DNA of 48,952 bases, from positions 1-48,952 of the forward strand of contig NZ_JHQR01000204.1 of NCBI RefSeq assembly GCF_014843825.1, in the 5' to 3' direction. A program made the translations under genes and the position numbers. Source of the stretch: Mesorhizobium silamurunense. GTDB taxonomy: Bacteria; Pseudomonadota; Alphaproteobacteria; Rhizobiales; Rhizobiaceae. Below the pieces are notes generated by a model, which saw nothing but the letters and a program-made list of their open reading frames with translations, ran no database searches and was not told where the DNA came from. Below are positions 25,847 through 34,741 of the stretch, piece by piece; the stretch's first letter is position 1, and every line of letters starts with the position of its first letter.

Positions 25847-26545
25847 TCAGAATCGGTAGGTGACACCTGCGCCTATCAGCCAGGGATCTAGCTTCGCCTT
25901 CCCCGTCAGCTGCGCGCTGGCCACGGTGACGTCGAAGTCTGGCTTCAAGAAAAGCTTCTTCACGTCGAAGTTGACGCCCCAGTGCTGGTCCACCATGTAG
26001 TCGAACCCGACCTGCAGCGCGGTACCAAACGTGTTCTTAACCTTGAGAGCATCGGCACTGCCGGTATTCTGGTTATAGAAGACCGTGTAGTTCACGCCGG
26101 CGCCGACATACGGCTTGAAGGCGCCGAAATCGGTAAAATGATATTGCAATGTGAGCGTTGGCGGCAGCAGCCAAACCTTGCCGATATTCCCCAGCCCGCC
26201 GATCGCGCCTTCGCCTGCTATGTTGGCATAGGTGGTGCCGAGGATAAGCTCGGCGGCGACGTTGTTGCTGAAGAAATACGAGATATCGAGTTCCGGCGTC
26301 ACGGTGTTCGAATAGGAAAGACCGGAGCCAGGCACCGTATCAACGTAGCCCGAATCCTGCGTGATGACCCCCAACCCACGCAGGCGGATTTGCCAGGGGC
26401 TCGGCCATTCCGTGACCGAGGCAACCTCCTCCGGGTCACACGGGACTTCTTCTGGAAGGTCCGCCGCGACGGCCTGCTGCCCTATCAGCAACAGTACGAC
26501 GGCCGCTGTTACTCCCCGCGCCACGTTCGTTCGCTTTGTTGCCAT
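25847..26545 (-). CDS. OmpW-family outer-membrane beta-barrel protein
   Basis: A 232-residue protein with a signal peptide (MATKRTNVARGV, hydrophobic core AAVVLLLIG, cleavage after AVAA) and an OmpW-type eight-stranded barrel: WQIRLRGLGV, TPELDISYFFSNNVAAELI, LPPTLTLQYHF, FKPYVGAGVNYT and a final aromatic residue in GAGVTYRF. OmpW barrels form narrow hydrophobic channels in the outer membrane. I chose the ATG at 26545 because it begins the signal peptide and has AGGAGA nine bases upstream. An imperfect -24/-12 promoter lies at 26632-26646. The first ~28 codons are duplicated, about 90% identical, at 26912-27001, in front of a collapsed second copy. Confidence 0.9.
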   Translation of the reverse strand: MATKRTNVARGVTAAVVLLLIGQQAVAADLPEEVPCDPEEVASVTEWPSPWQIRLRGLGVITQDSGYVDTVPGSGLSYSNTVTPELDISYFFSNNVAAELILGTTYANIAGEGAIGGLGNIGKVWLLPPTLTLQYHFTDFGAFKPYVGAGVNYTVFYNQNTGSADALKVKNTFGTALQVGFDYMVDQHWGVNFDVKKLFLKPDFDVTVASAQLTGKAKLDPWLIGAGVTYRF

Positions 26546-26631
26546 TATATTGTCTCCTTGTTCTTCAGAAATGATAGACTGCAATGTGAATAGTCCTTCT
26601 GCATTTATTGATATCGACAGAGCGCAGGCAC

Positions 26632-26646
26632 GCATTATTTGCGCCA
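26632..26646 (-). promoter_or_regulatory. Possible sigma54 promoter of the OmpW gene (weak)
   Basis: Minus strand TGGCGCAAATAATGC has the obligatory GG-N10-GC spacing but differs from TGGCACG-N4-TTGC at several places. It lies about 90 bases before the OmpW start codon. The corresponding position in front of the dead duplicate reads TTGTACAAATAATGA, without GG or GC, which would fit loss of selection there. No good upstream activator site was seen. Confidence 0.35.
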
Positions 26647-26707
26647 CTCTCGCACTTATTGGCGTACTTATTGAGACCTTGCTTTTGTGCGTCTCGCCCC
26701 ATCTACG

Positions 26708-27001
26708 CTATCGGATTGCCAACTGATCGCGCTCGAAGGAAATTGTTGCCCAGGGCAATGAATGCCGCCCGCTCGCGATTGTGATATGGCAAGGGCTTGG
26801 TTCTGCCATGATCCAGATTGAAGGAGTCGGGAGGCACGGGGGAGGCGGAGGGACGAGCGGGTGAGGCGGAGGGTCGCGCAGGGGAGGTGGAGGGACGTAC
26901 AGGGCTCGTGCAAGCTCCGCCGCGACGGCCTGCTGCCCCATCAGCACCAGGACGATGGCCGCTGCTACTCCCCGCGCCACGTTCGTTTGCTTTGTTGCCA
27001 T
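26708..27001 (-). pseudogene. Collapsed OmpW/S9-peptidase duplicate: OmpW signal peptide joined to the tail of a peptidase gene
   Basis: The frame starts like the OmpW gene (MATKQTNVARGV..., cleavage after AVAA), then runs into a proline-rich stretch encoded by 21-bp repeats. It ends in sequence (26712-26785) that matches the last ~75 bp of the neighbouring S9 peptidase gene, including the HSLPW / ALGTN equivalents. The spacer before it and the spacer before the intact OmpW gene are also related. The simplest account is a tandem duplication of an S9-peptidase/OmpW unit followed by a deletion that removed most of the first ompW and of the second peptidase. The result could still be expressed as a short exported proline-rich peptide. 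Confidence 0.7.
26840..26902. repeat. Three tandem 21-bp repeats, purine-rich
   Basis: Three consecutive 21-bp units (26840-26860, 26861-26881, 26882-26902) share the core GAGG(C/T)GGAGGG. On the minus strand each encodes seven residues rich in proline (for example YVPPPPL). They sit at the deletion junction inside the collapsed OmpW duplicate. Confidence 0.75.
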
Positions 27002-27187
27002 GGTATTGTCTCCTTGCTTTTCAGACATGATAGGCTGCATTTGGTATAGTCTGCTCTATTTTGTGGGATAGGCTGAGCGCCGTCGCAAACTTTACATAAA
27101 CTTTGGCACTCATTATTTGTACAATTGTTGCGGCCATTCGATCTGTACTCACTTATTCCTATTTTGCTCCTGTCGCGCTCCCGGTCG

Positions 27188-29278
27188 TCAATGAGCGCTT
27201 TCGGCTTGCCAGCCGATCGCGCTGCGAAGGAAGTTGGTGCCCAAGGCAATGAATGCGGCCCGCTCGCGATTGTCCTTGCCGTAGCCGTGCCCGCCCGCAC
27301 TGGGCTCGTAGAAGTACGCGGGATATCCAAAGGCCTGCAGCTTTGCAGCCATCTTACGCGCATGGCCCGGGTGGACGCGGTCGTCGCGTTTCGTGGTGGC
27401 AAGCAGGACAGGCGGATAGGGCTGTCCCGGCGCCGCGGCATGATAGGCGGAGATTTCCTTCAGGAAAGTCCAATCGTCCGGCTTGTCGGGATCGCCATAT
27501 TCGTCGATCCAGCTCGCGCCCGCCAAAAGCTTGGTGTAGCGGCGCATGTCGACAACCGGAATTGTGCAGAACAGCGCGCCGAAGTGCTCAGGATAGCGGG
27601 TCAGCATGTTGGCAATCAGCAGGCCCCCATTTGAGCCGCCCTCGGCGGCAATCCGCCTCGGCAGCGTAATGCCCCGTCGCACCAGGTCGGCGGCAACGGC
27701 GGCGAAATCGTCGTGGGTGAGGCGCTTGCCCTGCCTGCGCCCGGCCTCGTGCCAACGGGTGCCGAACTCGCCGCCGCCCCGGATGTTCGCCACTACGCAC
27801 GTGCCGCCGCGTTCGAGCCACAGCTTGCCGAGCGAGGAGTTGTAGGAGGGCAGGAGCGATACGCCGTATCCGCCGTAGGCGGTGAGGTGAACCGGGGCAT
27901 GCCCGTTCCCGTCAGCCGGACCGACCTGCGTATAGGGAATCATCTCACCATCGATCGAGACCGCCTCGTGGCGCGTGACCACCAGTCCGGATGCGTCGAA
28001 ATTCTCTGGGTTGCGCTTCAGGATAACTGGAGCGCCGAGAGGCGGGGCGGCATTGAGGTCGAACAGGAGAAGCTGCGGCGGCGTGATTGGGTCCTGAGCC
28101 GAAATGAGGACCTCTCCATTCGTCTCGTGATCCCCCGCATCGAGCGACCAGAGGTGAACAGTCCCTTCGGCGGGCACGGTGTCCAGCGCTCGGCGCGTCC
28201 ATTCCTGGCGGCCGGGGGTGAACATCTCGAAACGCGGAACGAGGTTGACGAGGTACGAGGTAATGAGCTTCCCGTCATTCCAGAAGAACGACTGCAGGGA
28301 GCGCCTGTCGCCTGGTTCAAAGAGGGTGGCAAAACTGCGCTCGCCGGCGATGAAGGAGGACAGCGAGATGCCGATCAGCGTGTCGGCGGCATGGGTCGTC
28401 CCTCCCACCGTCCAGGGCTTGCGCGGCTTTACCGCCAGCCAGTCGCCGAATCCATCCCACCGGGCGTCCCGAGGAAGGTCGATCTGCGTCTTCGGCCCGC
28501 TCCTGTCGCCGATTCGGCCTATCACCTCGAAGAAGGCCGGTTTTTCGATAAACCAAAGGCGCTCATTCTCGGCGGTGCGGTCCAGATGACCAGATACGCC
28601 GAGGGATTCGGAACCGGTCTCGAAGATTACCGGTGCGGTGAGCGGATCCACGCCACGCCTCCACAACCGCACGGTACGCGCGTAGCCGGAGCGGGTGGCC
28701 ATGCCATCACCAAGCGCACTGGAAAGCAGAAGCGTGTTGGAGTCGAGCCAATCAATGTCGCCCTTGGCCTCCGGGAGATTGAAACCGTCGGCGACAAAGC
28801 TCAGAGAGTTCAAATCGAATTCGCGATGCACGACCGCGTCGCTGCCGCCGCGCGACAGGCGCAGAACGGCTCTTTCCCGTCTCTCCGGTTCGATCGACGC
28901 ACCGCCCCAGATCCAGTCCTCTTCGTCTCTCGCGGCGAGGAAGTCCAGATCGAGCAGTACCTCCCACTGGGGATCCGCCTTCATGTAGACGGCAAGGGTG
29001 GTCCGGCGCCATAGTCCGCGCGGATTCCCGGCATCTTGCCAGAAATTGTAGAGGTACTGACCGCGGCGCCTGATCAGGGGAATCCTGTCGGGACGGTCGA
29101 AAATCGCAGTCAGGGCGTCGTGGTCGCGGTCGAACTGGGTTCCACCGAAGTGCCCCAGGGTCCTGGCCGATTGGCTGGCGGTCCACTCAAGTGCCCGTTC
29201 GCCTTCTATATCTTCAAGCCAAAGATAGGGATCATCGTCGGGTGCATTCAGTGTTGGACGGAAATCGAATTCAGTCAT
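27188..29278 (-). CDS. Prolyl oligopeptidase-family serine peptidase (S9A)
   Basis: A 696-residue cytosolic S9 peptidase: an N-terminal beta-propeller region (DDPYLWLEDIEGERALEW at the start is typical) and a C-terminal alpha/beta-hydrolase domain. The catalytic triad is complete: S549 in EGGSNGGLL, D632 in TKRDDRVHPGH and H664 in GGHGYG. No signal peptide is present. S9A enzymes cleave short peptides after proline or similar residues, with the propeller excluding large proteins. The gene is preceded by a good sigma54 promoter and a NifA-like site, so it is probably expressed during nitrogen fixation. Its 3' end is partly duplicated at 26.71-26.79 kb. A possible role is turnover of peptides, including plant-derived ones, in bacteroids; that is an inference. 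Confidence 0.93.
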   Translation of the reverse strand: MTEFDFRPTLNAPDDDPYLWLEDIEGERALEWTASQSARTLGHFGGTQFDRDHDALTAIFDRPDRIPLIRRRGQYLYNFWQDAGNPRGLWRRTTLAVYMKADPQWEVLLDLDFLAARDEEDWIWGGASIEPERRERAVLRLSRGGSDAVVHREFDLNSLSFVADGFNLPEAKGDIDWLDSNTLLLSSALGDGMATRSGYARTVRLWRRGVDPLTAPVIFETGSESLGVSGHLDRTAENERLWFIEKPAFFEVIGRIGDRSGPKTQIDLPRDARWDGFGDWLAVKPRKPWTVGGTTHAADTLIGISLSSFIAGERSFATLFEPGDRRSLQSFFWNDGKLITSYLVNLVPRFEMFTPGRQEWTRRALDTVPAEGTVHLWSLDAGDHETNGEVLISAQDPITPPQLLLFDLNAAPPLGAPVILKRNPENFDASGLVVTRHEAVSIDGEMIPYTQVGPADGNGHAPVHLTAYGGYGVSLLPSYNSSLGKLWLERGGTCVVANIRGGGEFGTRWHEAGRRQGKRLTHDDFAAVAADLVRRGITLPRRIAAEGGSNGGLLIANMLTRYPEHFGALFCTIPVVDMRRYTKLLAGASWIDEYGDPDKPDDWTFLKEISAYHAAAPGQPYPPVLLATTKRDDRVHPGHARKMAAKLQAFGYPAYFYEPSAGGHGYGKDNRERAAFIALGTNFLRSAIGWQAESAH

Positions 29279-29430
29279 GTCTGGACAGCCAGAGGAATGA
29301 AAGCACGATGGCTTCGGTCTGCTCGGGAAGGCTCATTGTTTGCGGCGGCACCCCCATCTTCCAAAAACGTGATCATCAGCTGGGTCCTTCTCAGTCGGTG
29401 CGGCGTCGCAGTGCTTTTGGGCATAGAACA

Positions 29431-29445
29431 GCATCTGTCGTGCCA
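29431..29445 (-). promoter_or_regulatory. Sigma54 (-24/-12) promoter of the S9 peptidase gene
   Basis: Minus strand TGGCACGACAGATGC: the -24 element is a full match (TGGCACG), the -12 element reads ATGC, and the GG-N10-GC spacing is exact. It is about 150 bases before the peptidase start. The preceding ACGGTTTTC block is shared with the M16 peptidase promoter at 43.49 kb, which suggests a common origin. Confidence 0.8.
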
Positions 29446-29508
29446 ACTGGGAAAACCGTTTCGGAACAACGCGATCGCTCTCGCAGCGTTGCGTCATATG
29501 TCCGACAT

Positions 29509-29524
29509 CGTCGAGAATCCGACA
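29509..29524 (-). promoter_or_regulatory. Imperfect NifA upstream activator site
   Basis: Minus strand TGT-N10-ACG, one mismatch from the TGT-N10-ACA consensus, centred about 78 bp upstream of the sigma54 promoter, a normal distance for NifA. The motif is short and single-mismatch forms are frequent by chance; only its position gives it weight. Confidence 0.45.
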
Positions 29525-29529
29525 AGGAG

Positions 29530-30212
29530 TGCACCCGTAGTCACAGAATCGACCTCCGGCGCGAGTTCGGTGTCACCGTGCAGAACTCAAGCAGTGAAGC
29601 TCACACCGAAGTTGGTTGGGACCATCTGCTGCATCAGGCATCCCGTATCCGGCTTCGATCGGCAGATACCCATTAGTTGGCGGACGATCTGAGTGACGAA
29701 AACCGGCTGCTCATATGATCTACACACCGCCAGGGCAGGGGTGTCGAGGCACATCATGGACATGAGGCGCGATCGATCCCTGGCTCTGCACGGTGAGGCG
29801 GCGCAAGGGCAATGGGCAGCTTGCGATGGCTCTTGCTGGCCAGGCTCACCTCGGCATCGTGCAGAGCGGTAGAGCCGCCGCCCTGCGCGTCCTTTACGGG
29901 GCGCTTACCGAGCACCTTGAGCCCCATGTTGAATTGGGACGGGGACCAAGAAGTGCTTTGGCCTTGGCGATCGTGTCGGCCAGCCGTAATAGCAATAGCC
30001 CTGGCGAACACATAGGTGCCTAGGAGGCACAAGATCTCACCATCGATCTTCCATACCTGAATACCCGGAAGACAATCGTTGTTGATCGCAGAGTTACGAT
30101 GTTTAACGAACTCTTATCACTGTTGCAACATTGAATAGGGTAACCTCCATCTAATAGCGGTGCGTCACAAACGCGGTGTTCAACATTTGTAAAAAATTGG
30201 CAGGAGGTTCTA
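29530..30212. other. 680 bp without a recognisable gene
   Basis: A leftward frame at 29754-30032 contains a stretch (MGLKVLGKRPVKDAQGG) that looks as if it once coded for protein, but I do not recognise it and it has no ribosome site. The last 100 bp should contain the promoter of the CaiB-family gene, which has an AGGAGG ribosome site just before its GTG start. Confidence 0.4.
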
Positions 30213-31343
30213 GTGACTGCATCACCACTCGAAGGAGTGAAGATACTCAGCCTAGCGGAACAATACCCTGGCCCTTATGCTACCTTGTTACTTGCAGATC
30301 TAGGCGCGGATGTCACTCTTATCGAAAGGCCAAACGGAGGTGATCCGGCTCGAAAGCACAAAAGCCTTTTTTCCTCGTTGAGCCGCAACAAGCGAAGTGT
30401 CGTCCTCGATCTCAAGTCAGAAGCCGGTCAGGAATCCTTATTTGAGTTGAGTAAAACTGCAGACGTTCTCATCGAAGGCTATAGGCCGGACGTGATGAAA
30501 AAACTCGGATTGAGCTACGAGGAACTCAGTCCAGTAAATCGCCGTTTGATATATCTCTCATTGACTGGCTTCGGTCAGAATGGCCCTTACCGCAGGCGTC
30601 CAGCCCACGACCTCTCCTGCCAAGGCTTGGCCGGGGTTCTATTTCAGCAGGGTCGAACCGGACACCCGCAGACACAGTCTCAATTGCCCCTTGCCGATCT
30701 CGCCTCGGGTACCCTGGCAGCACTGGGTGTCGTTTCGGCTCTACTGGCGCGGGAGCGAACCGGACACGGCTGCTACATCGATCTGGCTATGACCGATAGT
30801 CTGGTGTCATGGATGACGCCGTATCTCTACGCGAGCCTAAACGGAAGACCAATGGCAGAGGTATACACGGACGAACCCGCCAATGGGACGTTCGCTTGCG
30901 CAGATAGCAAGCTCATTACGCTGAGCATCGTGCAGGAAGATCACTACTGGCAGGCTTTGTGCCGGGCGACTGGTCTGGCGCAACTGGCCTCCGCAAGCCA
31001 TCAGGACCGGGTGCAATACGCTTCTGACTATCGCGCGCAACTTGCCGCCGCTATCGCCAAGGAAACGCGAGAGGCGTGGGCAGATATTTTCAGTAGTATC
31101 GAAATTCCTTGGGGCGAAGTGCTTCACCTGAATGAAGTCGCAACAGATCCGCAGTTGCGCGCGCGAGACCTATTTGTCCGGCTTAGCCCAGAGGACGGCG
31201 GCCAATGGCACGTGAAGCAGCCGCTGCAATTCGACTGTTACAAAACCGGAATTCGGCTTCCTGCGCCTGAGCTCGGCGAGCACACTCAGGAATTTTTGTC
31301 CCGCTGCGAATCCAGCGGGACCGGACCCGACCACCCGAATTGA
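30213..31343 (+). CDS. CaiB/BaiF-family CoA-transferase (class III), first of two
   Basis: A 376-residue class III CoA-transferase. The N-terminal block VKILSLAEQYPGPYATLLLADLGADVTLIE and the nucleotide-type ISNKRS-equivalent SLSRNKRSVVLDLK are standard. The catalytic aspartate is in RRPAHDLSCQGLAG. These enzymes move CoA between carboxylic acids and work as interlocked dimers in the cytosol; the family includes carnitine, oxalate and bile-acid CoA-transferases. Start: GTG at 30213 behind a perfect AGGAGG. A second family member follows 258 bp later. The substrate cannot be read from sequence; the general betaine and aldehyde catabolism in the island is a hint only. Confidence 0.9.
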   Translation: MTASPLEGVKILSLAEQYPGPYATLLLADLGADVTLIERPNGGDPARKHKSLFSSLSRNKRSVVLDLKSEAGQESLFELSKTADVLIEGYRPDVMKKLGLSYEELSPVNRRLIYLSLTGFGQNGPYRRRPAHDLSCQGLAGVLFQQGRTGHPQTQSQLPLADLASGTLAALGVVSALLARERTGHGCYIDLAMTDSLVSWMTPYLYASLNGRPMAEVYTDEPANGTFACADSKLITLSIVQEDHYWQALCRATGLAQLASASHQDRVQYASDYRAQLAAAIAKETREAWADIFSSIEIPWGEVLHLNEVATDPQLRARDLFVRLSPEDGGQWHVKQPLQFDCYKTGIRLPAPELGEHTQEFLSRCESSGTGPDHPN

Positions 31344-31601
31344 TCAGTCGCAGGACACTTCTCTCACTATTCCTCGGAGTGCCCGCGTCTTGAGCAGTTC
31401 CCTGATATTTCGGCCACAGGCATTTGATTCACGGTCGTCCATATCGCGGCGATCATGGGGCGCCGCGCCGGCGCTTGACGCGTGCGCCGCGTTTGCCGTC
31501 TGGGCTGGGGAGCGCGAGTGGGGTGGTTTCTGTGAGCACATCTCGGCGAACAACCGCAACTATGAATCGGCAAGGAAACGGCGACCAACGGAGGCACTCA
31601 A

Positions 31602-32870
31602 ATGCAGAATACTTCTATAGGAGCGAAAGCCCGCCCGCAGGAGGACGATCACGTGCGTCCACTGAAGGGTATTCGCGTCTTGGCATTCACGCACTATGCG
31701 GCAGGACCAATCGCAGCGCAGTATCTTGGTTCGCTTGGGGCGGAAGTCGTCAAGATTGAGGCTCCGGCTGGCGATTATCAGCGTAAATGGATCAAGGAGC
31801 CGACGGCGGACCCAGACGCACCCAGTCCTTATTTCCTGGGCATGAATCGAAACCAGCGTTCACTGTCCATTGATCTGAAAACGCCTGAGGCGCAAGCGGT
31901 CATTCGCGAGATGATCTCCCAGGCGGATGTCATTCTGGAAAATTTCCGACCCGGAGTCTTGGAGCGGATGGGTATAGGCAGTTCCGCCGTTCTCGCGGAG
32001 CACCCTGGAATGATCTATTGCTCGATAGCTGCTTATGATCCCGCCGGCCCAAGCCGAAACAAGCCGGCGCTGGATCTGATTATCCAAGCCCTGTCGGGCA
32101 TCGCCAGCCTGGGTGGGGCAGCCGATGGTCCGCCCGTTCCTGCCGGTGCCTACGTTGTTGATACCTACACGGCATCACAAGCAGTCATCGGCGTTCAGGC
32201 GGCATTGCGCCAGCGCGATCAGACAGGGCTTGGTCAGTGGGTGCGTGTGGATATGATGTCGTGCGCGCTTCACTTGCTGGCGTCGGAGTCTTGCTATGCG
32301 CTGAACGCACAGGAGCCGGCAAGTCGAGGGCGAAATGGCATTAGCCACAGTCACCAGCCAGCGCCTTACGGCATCTATTCCACCTTGGACGGGGCGATTG
32401 CTCTGGTGGCTTACCCCGCATCCCTCCCCGATCTTGCCGCCGCGTTGGACCTCAGCAAGCAGATCATACCGCTGCTGGAGGGGAAGGGGGCTTGGACAAA
32501 CCGGGACCAGATCGCCGGTATCCTGTCAGGTCGTCTGCGTCAGCTGACCAGCGATGATGCGCTTACGCGCCTTGCACCCACCGGTATCCTGCTGGCCCCT
32601 GTACGCAGTATCGATCAGGCGCTGGCCGATCCTGATGTGGCCAGCGAACTGGTCCGCGACGTCGAACACAGCTACGGCGGCCGCTATCGCGTCGCGCTGG
32701 AGCCGCTGAAGCTTTCAGGCTCTGCACTCGTTTTCGATCGTCCTGCCCCCGATCTCGGCGAGCATTCAGTGGAGGTTCTGCGCGAGACTGGGATCAATCA
32801 AGACCGCATTGATGCGCTGATTGCTAGCGGCGCAGTTCGTGTCCCCGGCAGACCGGAGAATCGGACATAG
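31602..32870 (+). CDS. CaiB/BaiF-family CoA-transferase (class III), second of two
   Basis: A 422-residue class III CoA-transferase: LKGIRVLAFTHYAAGPIAAQYLGSLGAEVVKIE at the N-terminus, MNRNQRSLSIDLK, and the catalytic aspartate in NKPALDLIIQALSG. It is clearly diverged from the family member just upstream, so this is an old pair rather than a recent duplication, and the two may form one pathway or a heteromer. GGAGG lies seven bases before the ATG. The 258 bp between the two genes contain no gene that I recognise. Confidence 0.92.
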   Translation: MQNTSIGAKARPQEDDHVRPLKGIRVLAFTHYAAGPIAAQYLGSLGAEVVKIEAPAGDYQRKWIKEPTADPDAPSPYFLGMNRNQRSLSIDLKTPEAQAVIREMISQADVILENFRPGVLERMGIGSSAVLAEHPGMIYCSIAAYDPAGPSRNKPALDLIIQALSGIASLGGAADGPPVPAGAYVVDTYTASQAVIGVQAALRQRDQTGLGQWVRVDMMSCALHLLASESCYALNAQEPASRGRNGISHSHQPAPYGIYSTLDGAIALVAYPASLPDLAAALDLSKQIIPLLEGKGAWTNRDQIAGILSGRLRQLTSDDALTRLAPTGILLAPVRSIDQALADPDVASELVRDVEHSYGGRYRVALEPLKLSGSALVFDRPAPDLGEHSVEVLRETGINQDRIDALIASGAVRVPGRPENRT

Positions 32871-32884
32871 CGATTCGAACCGAG

Positions 32885-33185
32885 ATGCAAATAACACATT
32901 TACAATCGATACCGATCCTGGATGACAGCGACGACACGAGGATCCGCCACAGCGTGCACGCGAGAAATCCGCCTTTCCCGGATGCCTTCCGCCCACAGTT
33001 CGACCGGATAGTCGGCGTAGGCCAGAAAGGCTCAAGCACAGGCCTGAGGACAGGCTTATTTCCAACAATTACGGCTTCCATGATGCGCATGGAGATCCGC
33101 CCGTCAGCAAAAGGTTTTCCAAGAAAGGCGCGCAGTTTGGCACCTGCTGTGGTGTGAGAATCCCGATCATCAGTGTTGCCGCCAT
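32885..33185 (-). pseudogene. Decayed coding segment, unidentified
   Basis: On the minus strand, two frames joined by a shift give conserved-looking protein: AKLRAFLGKPFADGRISMRI then, after the shift, YADYPVELWAEGIR and SRVHAVADPRVVAVIQD. Composition is that of a real gene now broken, but I cannot assign a family. No start, stop or ribosome site fits an intact gene. Confidence 0.4.
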
Positions 33186-33264
33186 GACTTTTGCCGCCAA
33201 AGAGCGCACTCGAGCGTTTCCGGGCGCGGACCGCTACGAACAAGGTCTTCAGGTCCTCGCAACC

Positions 33265-33490
33265 TGTTTTGATATTTCCGATTGCCGCAAACTCTCCTGC
33301 CAGTGAATGGTCGTGGTGTCTCGCTCACGTTGCCTGCAATGTGCGTGCGGGGCAAGTCGGCCTGGGAAATCGGCTGCATCCTAGGTTCAAGCAACGCACG
33401 GCCGTGCTCGATCTCGATATCGGCCGCAGAGAAAGCTCGGCGAGCATCACCAAACAGGCCATTGCCCGTCTCGCCGGTTTCGTTTTTTCG
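33265..33490 (+). pseudogene. Remnant of a LuxR-family regulator (second module)
   Basis: DNA and frame fragments match the C-terminal helix-turn-helix of the intact traR-like gene: RGKSAWEIGCILG in one frame equals RGKSASDIGCILG, and later TKQAIARLA equals TQNQAIALLA in another frame. The autoinducer-binding domain is gone. It stands in the same order relative to the following fseA-type gene as the intact traR-like gene does to the dead fseA, showing that the two regions are paralogous modules. Confidence 0.7.
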
Positions 33491-33920
33491 GTTCACTGAT
33501 AAGTCGGCTTCACCTGTGCAACTGCACAGGATGCCATAGCGCGAAGGTTCGTCTCCAATAGCGGGGAATTCCCCCGAGGAGGCATTCAATGACCCACCCT
33601 ATCGCGCTCGCCGCTACGACAACTTTGCCGACGAAGGGCGTGCAATCCATCGTCCGCTCTATCGAGCCTTCAAGGGACGTCTGGAACGGGGCGCAGGAGC
33701 CGATAGCCGCTAGGAAATCAATTCCTTTGACCCGCTCACACCGCACTGACTGTTGCCGCGCGGTTTCAACGGTCTGGTCGCTGTTTGCGTGCGTCTTTCC
33801 TCGACAGTGCCAATGGCACACGGCTCGACGAAACGGCGCCATTGACGTCCGGTGCTTTCAGCGCCTGTGCCTCTCCAAGTGGCTTGATGTTTCGACGTCC
33901 TCGGGGCAGGCGGCACAGTC

Positions 33921-34728
33921 ATGCCTACAGTTCTTGTGACTGGGGCTGATCAGGCTGATTGGCGGGATGAAAGATCGTACGATTACACCACTGGTCTGAC
34001 GCCGCGCGAATGGGCCTGGGAGTTCTTACGCCGCAATCCAGCATTCCAGCGTGATCTGATCGCAGCGCGTCAGCAGGCCAATAGCTGGTCTCACCAACCC
34101 TTGCTCGACGTGGTTGCGTCGGCCGGCGACCTGTCACGCTGGGGTGTTTTGTTTCGCAGAGTCTTATGGGCGCAATTCGGTCGTATTCTGGTGTCCGCTC
34201 TGGTGCGTCCATGTGCTGCCGATCATTGCAGAACAACTGTCTGCATCATCGGCGACACGGCCGTTCGAGCTCTCGACATTGCCATGTCGTGCGACGGTCC
34301 TGCTGTCGCCCGACAAGGGCCAGCATGTTCTTCTTCGCAATGCGGAGCATACGCTCCAGCTCGCCGTCGCTGGCGCCGATATCTTGCACCCTGTTTGCCT
34401 CCGCACCGAGGCGATCTGGCCCGCGACGCTTTTGAAGCATCGCCTGAGGGCGCTCGAGTGCCTCAATGCTCTAAGTCTGGGGCAGCAGCTGCCTGCCCGC
34501 TTGTTTCCGCCAGAAAAACGCGGTCCCCGTTTGACATTCGTTCTTCGTGCGCTCGACGGCTCACTTGCTGGGGCGTCACATCGCGAGCTCGCCGAAGCTC
34601 TGATTGGTGAACGGCGCGTCCATGCCGACTGGAGGGATCCTCGCGATCATCTGCGCGACCGCATTCGCCGCGCCGTCTCTCGTGGCCGCGCGCTCATGAA
34701 TGCAGGGTACAAAGATTTCCTTCTTTAA
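33921..34728 (+). CDS. fseA: FseA-type activator of excision, two overlapping frames joined by a possible programmed +1 frameshift
   Basis: The first frame (33921-34154) encodes the DUF6499 part: ADWRDERSYDYTTGLTPREW, then WAWEFLRRNPAFQRD, down to RWGVLF. The second frame (34156-34728) continues with AESYGRNSVVFW and a complete DUF2285 part: TLLKHRLRALECLNAL, ELAEALIGERRVHADWRDPRDHL and SRGRALMNAGYKDF. Skipping C34155 in TTT-CGC joins them as WGVLF-AES, which fits the usual WGLxFAE of this family, giving about 268 residues. In ICEMlSym, FseA is made from the msi172 and msi171 frames by programmed +1 frameshifting and switches on the excisionase gene rdfS. Apart from this junction no stop or shift interrupts the coding. 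So it may be functional, unlike the copy at 23.7 kb. A simple inactivating mutation is the alternative. Confidence 0.68.
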
Positions 34729-34741
34729 AAAGTGACAGTCC

